In this document: in pieces, positions 1 to 8,000 of the stretch
Numbering within the stretch: position 1 is the stretch's first letter
How the letters are laid out: every line of letters begins with the position of its first letter
Assembly (NCBI GenBank): GCA_027035985.1
Contig: JALVTI010000073.1
Location: 1-8,578, forward strand
Direction of reading: 5' to 3'
DNA length: 8,578 bases
Source of the DNA: Aquificales bacterium
Lineage (GTDB): Bacteria > Aquificota > Aquificia > Aquificales > QOAS01
Made by a program: the position numbers and the translations under genes
The notes under the pieces: model-generated
What the model was told of the DNA's origin: nothing
What the model saw: only the letters and a program-made list of their open reading frames with translations
The model's database searches: none

Positions 1-28
1 CGGTTTTGCTAATTTTTAAATTCCGCCG

Positions 29-3000
29 ATGGGTAAAAGAGAATTCGTTCACCTCCACCTGCACACGCAGTTTTCGCTCCTCGACGGGGCTATAAAGATA
101 AAGGAACTTCCCGAGTATGCGGAAAGGCTAGGCTACAAGGCAGTCGCGATGACCGACCACGGGAACCTGTTTGGGTCTTACAAGTTTTACCACGCCCTGA
201 AGGACAAGGGCCTGAAGCCCATTATCGGAATGGAGGCTTACATAACAAAGGGTTCCCGCTTCGACAAGAGGGGTAAGGGCAAGGAGGACAACTATACCGA
301 CACCCAAAACCACCACATAGTGCTTATAGCAAAAAACGACGTTGGGCTGAAAAACCTTATGAAACTCTCCTCAATAGGGTTTCTGGAGGGGTTCCACTAC
401 AAACCCAGGATAGATTTGGAGGTTTTGAACGAACACCGAGAGGGTCTTATATGTTTAACGGCGTGCCTCAAAGGGTTACCCACATATTACGCCTCAAAAG
501 GGGAGGAAAAAGAGGCCGAAAAGTGGCTCCTAAAGTTGGTCGAGATATTCGGAAAAGACGACCTCTATGTGGAACTTCAACCCCACGATATAGAGGAGCA
601 GATAACGGCAAACCGCATCCTTGTAGAGCTCGCCAAAAAGCACGACCTCAAGTTAATAGCTACCTGCGACGTTCACTACCTCAAACCGGAGGACAAGGTC
701 GCCCATATGATACTGACCGCCCTCCAGATGAAAACCACCTATCAGGAGTTAATCCAGACCCCTCACGGGCAAAAGCTCCAGCAGTTGGAACTACACTTCG
801 CATCACCCGACGAGGTTTGGAGGAAATTCGAAAACCGCTTTGAGGGTTGGGAAAAGGCTCTCTTAAACACCCTTGAGGTGGCCGAAAAGGTATCCGACCG
901 ATTGGAGTATTTCGAAAACAAGGAATACAAAATGCCGGTTTATGAAGTCCCCGAAGGGGAAGACCTCGAAAGCTATTTCCGCAAACTGGCAAAGAAGGGT
1001 CTAAAAAAACGCATAGAGAGGGGACAGGCTAAGGACAACGAAACCTATTGGAAACGGTTGGAATACGAACTCGACGTTATCTCCCAAATGGGTTTTCCCG
1101 GCTATTTCCTCATAGTGCAGGACTTTATCAACTGGGCTAAAAAGAACGATATCCCGGTGGGTCCCGGAAGGGGTTGCGTTTTACCCGATACACCGGTAAT
1201 GCTCGGAAGCGGTGAAATCAAACCCATAAAGGAGGTTTCGGTCGGGGATTTCGTTTTAACCCACAGGGGTGCCGTTTTACCCGTTTTAAACACCTATAGG
1301 TATGAGGTTAATGAGGAACTTGTAGAGGTCGAAATCGGAGGGGAAAAACTAACCCTTACAGGAGACCACAAAGTTTTGGCACTACAAACGGAAAAGTGCA
1401 AGGTCAAATCCGTAAAGGAAACGGTTTGTAAACCTACCTGTAATAGGTATTGCAAAGATAAACCTTACGAGAAGTACAAATTAAGGTGGATACCCGCAGA
1501 GGAGTTAAAAAAAGATAACTTTTTAGTATTCCCAAGGCAAAAATCGACCCAAAAAGGTGTGGTTTTCGACCTCCTAAGGTATGTGGAAAAGAGTAAAGCC
1601 CTAAGGTGGGACGAGAAATCCCTATACTACGAGAGGGGAAGCAATAGACTCCAAACCGCAAAGGTTCCGAGATTTGTAAAGTTCGACCACAAATTGGCGA
1701 AAATTCTCGGTTATTTCATCTCCGAGGGTTATACAAAGATTGACGAACACGGTGGGGTTGTGGGTTTCGGTTTCGCCGAGTGGGAGCGGGATTACGCCGA
1801 AGAACTCCTAAGGTTGTTTAAAGAGGTTTTCAACGTAAAGGGAAAAATTTTTAAAGCCTCCACCAGAAGGGCTTTAAAGGTTGAATTTAAGACCAAAATA
1901 GTAGCCCAATTTTTGAGAAACCTATGCGGGGATAGGGCTAAAAATAAAAGGATACCGACCGAGGTTGTTCTTCACGGAGAGGACGAATATGTTAAAACGC
2001 TTATCGCCTACCTCTTTAGGGGGGACGGCTACGACGGCAGAGGCTCCAAAACAGCGTCTATAACCTACTCCACTACTTCCCGGACTTTGGCTTATCAGCT
2101 TCGCCTGCTTCTGGCACGCTTCGGCTTTTGGGCGAGCGTAATAAAGGGGGAAAGGAAAAGGGAAAATTGGAATACCGAATACAGGGTTAAACTTTCGGGG
2201 AAACAGCTCCTTAGGTGGAACGAAACCTTTAAAGGATTTCCCATTAAGTTGCCCGAGCAGCGGTTTTTCCGAAATGACTCCTTTTTTGTCGACGAAAGGT
2301 TTATTTACGTAAAGGTTAGGAGTGTTAAAAAAGTCCCCTATCGGGGTGAGGTTTACGACATTACCGTTCCATTCGACCACTCCTATACCACTTCGACAGT
2401 GGCGATACACAACTCCGCCGGCGGTTCACTGGTTGCTTACGCCCTCGGGATTACCGATATAGACCCGATAAAACACGACCTGCTCTTTGAGCGTTTTCTA
2501 AACCCCGAAAGGGTGTCCATGCCCGATATAGATGTCGATTTTTGCCAGGATAGGAGGGACGACGTTATAGACTACGTCAGGCGCAAATACGGAAGGGACA
2601 ACGTCAGTCAAATTATCACCTACAACGTTCTGAAGTCCAAATCGGTTATTAGAGACGTTTGCCGTGCGCTCGGCATTCCCCTCGAGAAGGCGGATAGGCT
2701 CGCCAAACTTATCCCCCAAGGGGAAACCCAAGGTTCCCAACTCTCCCTGGAGGAGATGACCGATTGGAGTATAGACCAGCTGAAGGAGAAATACGGGGAG
2801 AGACCCGACATAGAGGACGCCGTTATTAAGTTCCGTCAAATGGTAAATTCCGACCCCTCCCTAAAGAGGGCTGTCGATATAGCGAAAAAACTCGACGGGC
2901 TTACCAGACATACCGGTTTCCACGCGGCGGGTGTGGTTATAGCCCCCAAACCCCTTATAGAGCTCGTTCCCCTCTACGCGAGGAAGGAAAAGAATAAGGA

Positions 3001-4855
3001 GACCAAACAGGAGAAGTTTATAGTCGCAACCCAATACGACATGGGAGTCCTTGAAGAGATAGGACTCCTCAAAATGGACTTTCTCGGACTTAAGACCCTC
3101 ACAGAGTTGGACCACATGAAGAAAATGGTTAAAGACCTCTACGGGGAGGATATAGATTTACTTTCCCTAAACTACGAAGACCCGAAGGTTTACGAACTCT
3201 TAAAGAGCGGAAGGACTACGGGGGTATTCCAGCTCGAAAGTAGGGGTATGCAGCAGCTCCTCGTTAGGCTAAAGCCCGACCGCTTCGACGACCTAATAGC
3301 GGTTTTGGCGCTCTACCGCCCGGGACCCCTCAAATCGGGATTGGTCGACAGCTTCGTGAAGAGAAAGCACGGCGAGGAGCCCGTCGAATACGAATTTCCC
3401 CAGCTCGAACCTATCTTAAAGGAGACTTACGGGATTTGGGCGTATCAGGAACAGGTGATGAAAATGTCCCAAATCTTGGCGGGATTTTCTCCCGGTGAAG
3501 CCGACACTTTGAGAAAAGCGATTGGAAAAAAGAAGAAAGACCTAATGGAGAAAATGCGCGAAAAGTTCATCGAGGGGGCGGTTAAGAGGGGCTTCGACCG
3601 CAAAAAGATAGAGGAGCTTTGGGCTAGTATAGAGAAATTCGCATCCTATTCCTTCAATAAATCCCACTCGACAGCCTACGCCTATATCTCCTATTGGACC
3701 GCATTTTTCAAAACCCACTACACGGGTGTCTTCTTTGCGGTAAAACTCTCGACGGAAAAGAACGAAAACAAATTTATTTCCCTCATAAAGGATGCGAAGC
3801 TCTTCGGTTTCGAACTCCTACCGCCGGATATTAACAAATCCGACATCCACTTTTCGTTGGAGGAAAAAAACGGAAAGACCTATATAAGGTATGGTCTGGC
3901 GAAAATTAAGGGTGTCGGGGAGGAGGCGGCTAAGGCTATCCAAGAGGCTAAGAAGAAATTCGGAAGTTTCAAATCCCTCGCCGACTTCGTTAGGAAGGTG
4001 GACAAGCGTAAGGTGAATAAAAAGGTTATCGAAGCCCTCATTCAAGCGGGGGCGTTTGACTTTACCGGTGAGAGTAGGGAGGAACTCCTCAAAAAGGTTC
4101 AGGCGGAGGGTAAACCTTCCCTCGCGGTGGGACAGAATTCCCTTTTCGGAACCTCCAAAGGAAAAGATAGAAACAGAAACACCGAAAGTGTGGAGGATTT
4201 CCTCGAACGCTTGAGGAGGGAGAGGGAACTTTTGGGTTTCTACATCAGCGGTCACCCTCTCGACAAATACCCCCACCTCTTGGAGAGGTATAGGACGAGA
4301 ATTGAAGACCTCGAAGAGGTTGACAGTGCAAACGATTTGAAAATCCCCGGCGTGGTGGTCGACTTTGAAGAGAAGAGAACCCGCGCGGGGAAATATATGG
4401 CTGTATTCAACCTAATCGACAAAACCGGTATTGTCGAGTGCGTAGTTTTTCCCGACACTTACGAAGTCCTGAAGAACAAACTGGGGGAGGATAGGGTCGT
4501 CGTTGTGGAGGGAGACCTCACCACCGATTTTGAAACGGAGCGCAAAAAGCTCATCGTAAGAAGGGTTTTCACTCCCGAGGATATCGAAAAGACCGTCCGA
4601 ATAGCGATAAAACTGAAGGAGTCCCAGGTAAGGGACGAGACCTTGGAGAAACTCCGAAAGTTTTTGAAAAAACTCTCCGACCCCTACGAGGGTGCCCCAA
4701 CCTATATAAAACTCCTTACAGAGGAAGGGGACTTATACGAAATAGAACTCGGAAAGGAGTATTGGGTTCTGCCCAACGCCAATAATTTAAACCTGTTAAA
4801 GTCCAAACTGGGCAAATTGATAGAAATTTCCGAATCTACCAATGGAGTTTCTTGA
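29..4855 (+). CDS. dnaE: DNA polymerase III alpha subunit (DnaE) precursor containing an intein
   Basis: Replicative DNA polymerase catalytic subunit; it works in the cytoplasmic replisome with the sliding clamp and clamp loader. The precursor has 1608 residues; removing the 413-residue intein (residues 383-795) leaves 1195, close to the usual ~1160. A PHP domain fills the N-terminus (H10 and H12, TDHG at 42-45, E69, C146, CDVH at 213-216). The polymerase core shows GPGRG (378-382) joined to SAGG (from 796), the catalytic PDIDVDF (832-838; likely D835 and D837), and a third Asp, D1017, in KMDFLGL. The family motifs ALYRPGPL and SFNKSHS follow, then helix-hairpin-helix sequence (KGVGEEAA), a clamp-binding QNSLF (1369-1373) and an OB fold near the C-terminus. 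ATG at 29 is the only standard start: an in-frame TAA lies at 17-19 and the MGKREFVHLH start matches the family. No clear Shine-Dalgarno sequence precedes it. The identification is certain; the need for splicing is inferred. Confidence 0.97.
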   Translation: MGKREFVHLHLHTQFSLLDGAIKIKELPEYAERLGYKAVAMTDHGNLFGSYKFYHALKDKGLKPIIGMEAYITKGSRFDKRGKGKEDNYTDTQNHHIVLIAKNDVGLKNLMKLSSIGFLEGFHYKPRIDLEVLNEHREGLICLTACLKGLPTYYASKGEEKEAEKWLLKLVEIFGKDDLYVELQPHDIEEQITANRILVELAKKHDLKLIATCDVHYLKPEDKVAHMILTALQMKTTYQELIQTPHGQKLQQLELHFASPDEVWRKFENRFEGWEKALLNTLEVAEKVSDRLEYFENKEYKMPVYEVPEGEDLESYFRKLAKKGLKKRIERGQAKDNETYWKRLEYELDVISQMGFPGYFLIVQDFINWAKKNDIPVGPGRGCVLPDTPVMLGSGEIKPIKEVSVGDFVLTHRGAVLPVLNTYRYEVNEELVEVEIGGEKLTLTGDHKVLALQTEKCKVKSVKETVCKPTCNRYCKDKPYEKYKLRWIPAEELKKDNFLVFPRQKSTQKGVVFDLLRYVEKSKALRWDEKSLYYERGSNRLQTAKVPRFVKFDHKLAKILGYFISEGYTKIDEHGGVVGFGFAEWERDYAEELLRLFKEVFNVKGKIFKASTRRALKVEFKTKIVAQFLRNLCGDRAKNKRIPTEVVLHGEDEYVKTLIAYLFRGDGYDGRGSKTASITYSTTSRTLAYQLRLLLARFGFWASVIKGERKRENWNTEYRVKLSGKQLLRWNETFKGFPIKLPEQRFFRNDSFFVDERFIYVKVRSVKKVPYRGEVYDITVPFDHSYTTSTVAIHNSAGGSLVAYALGITDIDPIKHDLLFERFLNPERVSMPDIDVDFCQDRRDDVIDYVRRKYGRDNVSQIITYNVLKSKSVIRDVCRALGIPLEKADRLAKLIPQGETQGSQLSLEEMTDWSIDQLKEKYGERPDIEDAVIKFRQMVNSDPSLKRAVDIAKKLDGLTRHTGFHAAGVVIAPKPLIELVPLYARKEKNKETKQEKFIVATQYDMGVLEEIGLLKMDFLGLKTLTELDHMKKMVKDLYGEDIDLLSLNYEDPKVYELLKSGRTTGVFQLESRGMQQLLVRLKPDRFDDLIAVLALYRPGPLKSGLVDSFVKRKHGEEPVEYEFPQLEPILKETYGIWAYQEQVMKMSQILAGFSPGEADTLRKAIGKKKKDLMEKMREKFIEGAVKRGFDRKKIEELWASIEKFASYSFNKSHSTAYAYISYWTAFFKTHYTGVFFAVKLSTEKNENKFISLIKDAKLFGFELLPPDINKSDIHFSLEEKNGKTYIRYGLAKIKGVGEEAAKAIQEAKKKFGSFKSLADFVRKVDKRKVNKKVIEALIQAGAFDFTGESREELLKKVQAEGKPSLAVGQNSLFGTSKGKDRNRNTESVEDFLERLRRERELLGFYISGHPLDKYPHLLERYRTRIEDLEEVDSANDLKIPGVVVDFEEKRTRAGKYMAVFNLIDKTGIVECVVFPDTYEVLKNKLGEDRVVVVEGDLTTDFETERKKLIVRRVFTPEDIEKTVRIAIKLKESQVRDETLEKLRKFLKKLSDPYEGAPTYIKLLTEEGDLYEIELGKEYWVLPNANNLNLLKSKLGKLIEISESTNGVS
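1175..2413 (+). mobile_element. DnaE intein with LAGLIDADG homing endonuclease (413 aa)
   Basis: In-frame protein-splicing element inside dnaE. It begins with Cys383 (CVLPDTPV, block A) and ends with His794-Asn795; the next extein residue is Ser796. Block B is TGDH (444-447). The two endonuclease motifs are LGYFISEGY (560-568, acidic residue E566) and LFRGDGYDG (from 662, acidic residue D666). Block F is VYDITV with DHSY (775-786), and block G is VAIHN. All standard class 1 residues for splicing are present (Cys1, Thr/His of block B, penultimate His, terminal Asn, Ser +1), and both endonuclease acidic residues remain, so splicing and homing both look intact. The boundaries are exact because the flanks rejoin to GPGRGSAGGSLVAYALGI, the normal DnaE sequence. 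Two 60-base lines sampled inside the intein have 33-35% GC, against 57-60% in two extein lines, which fits later arrival. A four-Cys cluster lies at 457-475. Confidence 0.96.
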
Positions 4856-4893
4856 GTCTCTTTGCTTTTTCCTTTACCAAAAAGTCTAAAAAG

Positions 4894-4912
4894 CCCACCG
4901 CTTCGCGGTGGG
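4894..4912 (-). terminator. GC-rich hairpin between dnaE and clpB; intrinsic-terminator form only when read on the minus strand
   Basis: A perfect 8-base stem (CCCACCGC paired with GCGGTGGG) closes on a 3-base TTC loop. On the plus strand it is preceded by runs of A and followed by GACAGAAATAAAACC, which has no T-run. Read on the minus strand, the hairpin is followed by CTTTTTAGACTTTTT, the form of a rho-independent terminator. It could stop antisense transcription entering dnaE from the clpB side, act as an imperfect plus-strand terminator or mRNA-end stabiliser for dnaE, or be one copy of a dispersed palindromic repeat. The stem is clear; the role is inferred. Confidence 0.5.
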
Positions 4913-4951
4913 GACAGAAATAAAACCTCTCTTTAATTTGACAATTAATAG

Positions 4952-4972
4952 CTTGACAAGGGTATTGTTAAG
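4952..4972 (+). promoter_or_regulatory. HAIR-like inverted repeat overlapping the clpB -35 box (candidate heat-shock repressor operator)
   Basis: The sequence reads CTTGACA, 7 bases, TGTTAAG. The extended arms GCTTGACAA (4951-4959) and TTGTTAAGC (4965-4973) are complementary at 8 of 9 positions. The HspR operator (HAIR) has the consensus CTTGAGT-N7-ACTCAAG; the arm length, the 7-base spacer and the outer CTTGA/AAG bases agree, giving 9 of 14 consensus positions. It covers the -35 box, where a bound repressor would block RNA polymerase, and clpB is a known HspR target in other bacteria. The inverted repeat is seen directly; its recognition by an HspR-type protein is inference. Confidence 0.4.
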
Positions 4973-4980
4973 CCTATCTT
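4953..4980 (+). promoter_or_regulatory. Predicted sigma-70-type promoter of clpB
   Basis: A perfect -35 box TTGACA (4953-4958) lies 16 bases before TATCTT (4975-4980), which matches 4 of 6 bases of TATAAT. Transcription would start roughly 30 bases before the clpB ATG. A second TTGACA at 4938-4943 is an alternative -35 but has only poor -10 partners (TATTGT at 4963, spacer 19). The position just before a gene with a strong ribosome binding site, and after a hairpin, supports independent transcription of clpB. Confidence 0.6.
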
Positions 4981-5010
4981 TAACTTGTAAATAAAAACCC
5001 ACAAGCAACC

Positions 5011-5016
5011 GGAGGT
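5011..5016 (+). promoter_or_regulatory. Strong ribosome binding site of clpB
   Basis: GGAGGT lies 5 bases before ATG 5022. It selects this start over the second in-frame ATG at 5037 (Met6), which has no such sequence in front of it. Confidence 0.85.
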
Positions 5017-5021
5017 AAAAA

Positions 5022-8000
5022 ATGGTTAACGAAAATATGCTCTCCAAAAAGAGTAAAGAATATTTAAACCTCGCAAAGGAGATAGCAAAAAAATATAACG
5101 ACTATAAGGTCGATACCGACCATTTGCTTTTGGCGTTTCTCTCCGATAGGGAAAGCCCCCTCTACAAGATTATCGAAAAGAGGGGAATAGACACCAAAAA
5201 TTTGCGTCAGCAAATCGTTCAACACCTCGAGCAACTCTATGACCAGATAGATAAGGCTGTCGAGGCGGAGGCTCAAAGACTTATAAACCTCCGCTCCGAA
5301 ATAATGAGGATAAAGAGCGACATCGCCGGAATTCAGAACGAAATTCAAGCCATTGAAAAGGAGAAAAAGCGCCTCCAAAGGGCTCTGCAGGAGGCAAAGC
5401 GCTACGGCGATTGGTTTGAGGAGCAATCCCTCGCCTTGGAACTCCAACACCTCGAGAGTGTGGAGAGGCATTATCTCGCCCAGCTAAAGCAGGTTGAGGA
5501 GAGTTTAGCACAGGTTTTCGACCGCGAGGCGGTTAGGAAGTTTTTGAAGGGCGAGCTATCCATCGACGGTTTGGTTAAAACCGCACTGGAGAAATCTCCC
5601 CTAATAGAGCAGCTAAAGGAAATAGGCATATCCCCCGACAGGGTTATAGCGAAAATTGCGGAAAAAGTTTTCGGCAGAAAACCGAAGGAAATAGATTACG
5701 CCGAATATTTGACAAAGGTCTTGGAAAAGGCGGAGGACAAGGCGGTTTCCGAGAAGGAAACCGAGGTTAAGCCCTATCACATTGCCGCCTCTTTGATAGA
5801 GGCTAAAGATTACATAGCGGGGAAACTTTTAGAACAAATATTTGGAGGAGGTAAGGGAGCAATGAAGGATATGACTCAAGAGCTAAAAGAGGAGGAAAAA
5901 TCCGCCCTCGAGCGGTTTACCGTCGACCTAACCAAATTGGCGGAAGAGGGGAAACTCGACCCCGTTGTGGGTAGGGAAAAGGAGATTAACCAAACCATAG
6001 AGGTGCTCTTGAGGAGGAAAAAGAACAACCCCGTCCTTGTGGGCGATGCCGGTGTCGGTAAAACCGCCATTGTGGAAGGTCTGGCTCAAAAGATAGTAAA
6101 CAAAGAGGTTCCCCCCGAACTGCAGGATAAGAGAATCCTCGCCCTCGATATGGCGGGATTGATGGCGGGAACCAAGTATAGGGGTGAATTCGAGGAGAGA
6201 CTTAAAAAGCTCCTCGATGAACTTAAAAAAGAGGGTAACGCCATACTCTTTATAGACGAAATACACACCGTTGTGGGCGCCGGTAAGGCAGAAGGTGCCA
6301 TGGATATGGCGAACATTATGAAGCCGGCGCTCGCGAGGGGAGAGATTAGGGTTATCGGTGCGACCACCGTTGACGAGTATAGGAAATACATAGAAAAAGA
6401 CCCCGCACTCGAGCGTAGGTTCCAACCGATTTATGTGGAAGAACCTTCGGTGGAAACTACGATTGAAATCTTGAAGGCTTTGAGACCCAAGTTCGAACAG
6501 CACCACAAGGTCAAAATATCCGACGAGGCTATCGAAGCCGCCGCAAAGCTAACCCATAGGTATGTAACCAACAGGAAGCTCCCCGACAAGGCTATAGATG
6601 CATTAGACCAGGCGTGCGCCAGGAAAAAACTCTCGGTTGTTATGCCGCCTCCTGAACTGCAGGAGATAGAGCGTCAGCTAAAACAGATTGAGGAGGAAAT
6701 CGTAGAGGCTAACCTCAAGGGAGATTTTGAGAGGGAAGCCGAACTCAAGATTAAGAAGATTGAACTGGAGAAGAAGAAGAACGAACTCCTCAAAAAATAC
6801 GGCTCCGTTGAGGCGAGGATTAACGCCATAAAAGAGGAGATTAAAAAGGTCGAAGAGGAGATTAAGAAGGCTGTCGAAGAGGGCGACGTGGACAAGGAAT
6901 ACGAACTCAAAAAACGCCTTATCGAATTGGAAAAAGAGCTCAAGAAACTCGAAAAGCAAAAGGCTAACGAGGTTGTGGTCACCTGGGACGACGTTGCCGC
7001 GGTTGTGAGCGAGTGGACCGGTATACCCGTTTCCAGACTCAAGGAGGAGGAAAAACAGAAACTCCTCAAATTGGAAGAGGAACTCCACAAACGCGTTATC
7101 GGTCAAGACCACGCCGTCAAAGCCGTCGCCGAGGCTATCAGAAGGGCAAGGGCTGGTCTCAAAGACCCCAAACGTCCCATCGCAAGCTTCATGTTCTTGG
7201 GACCCACCGGAGTCGGTAAGACCGAATTGGCAAAGGCTCTCGCGGAACTGCTCTTCGGCGATGAGGACGCAATGATAAGACTCGACATGTCCGAATTCAA
7301 AGAGGAACACTCCGTCGCCAAACTGATAGGTGCACCTCCCGGATATGTCGGTTACGAGGAAGGCAGTAAACTGACCGAGGCGGTTAGGAGGAAACCCTAC
7401 TCCGTGATACTGCTCGACGAGATTGAAAAGGCTCACCCCAGGGTATTCGACCTATTCCTGCAGGTGCTGGACGACGGAAGGCTTACCGACTCCAAGGGTA
7501 GAACTGTAGACTTTAGAAACACCGTCATTATCATGACCTCCAACGTCGGTAGCCAATACCTGCTAAATATTCCCCTCGACGCCGACGAGGAGACTATGGA
7601 AAAAGAATTCGAAAAAGCTAAGGAAAAGGTTCTCGAAGAGCTCAAAATGAGGTTTAGACCCGAATTCCTAAACAGGATAGACGAGATTATTACCTTTAAA
7701 CCGCTCACCATGAAGGAGCTGCTGCAAATCGTAGACCTCCTCATCAAGCGCGTTAACGAACGTCTGGCGGATAGGAATATGAAGATAGAACTGACCGAAG
7801 AGGCTAAGAAGGAGCTCGCTAGAAGGGGCTACGACCCCGCTTTCGGTGCGAGACCCTTAAGAAGGACGATACAGAAGTATATCGAAACTCCGCTCGCCGA
7901 TATGATACTCGAGGGTAAATTCAAAGAGGGTGACACCATAGTTGTTGACTACGATAAAGAGAAGAAGGAATTTGTCTTCCTCAAAAAGGAGGAATTCGAA

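Noticed and set aside
451..843. Plus-strand open frame of 130 codons inside dnaE
   Set aside because: It overlaps the conserved PHP domain in another frame, is rich in Arg and Pro, and has no recognisable motif; it is a shadow frame.
1922..2410. Minus-strand open frame of 162 codons opposite the intein
   Set aside because: It lies entirely antisense to intein blocks E-G, with no ribosome binding site or family motif seen.
29..4855. Oversized dnaE as a gene fusion or assembly error
   Set aside because: The extra 413 residues have all intein blocks, and the flanks rejoin exactly into the family consensus.
4894..4920. Hairpin plus GACAGAAATAAAACC as a CRISPR repeat
   Set aside because: Only one copy is present, with no spacer-repeat periodicity anywhere in the window.
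4921..5021. CIRCE element (HrcA operator) before clpB
   Set aside because: No TTAGCACTC/GAGTGCTAA arms are present; the inverted repeat seen is closer to HAIR.
6678..7436. Minus-strand open frame of 252 codons opposite clpB
   Set aside because: Its Phe/Leu-rich product is the expected mirror of the Lys/Glu-rich middle domain codons; nothing supports a gene. The same holds for 5928-6506 and the other minus-strand frames under clpB.
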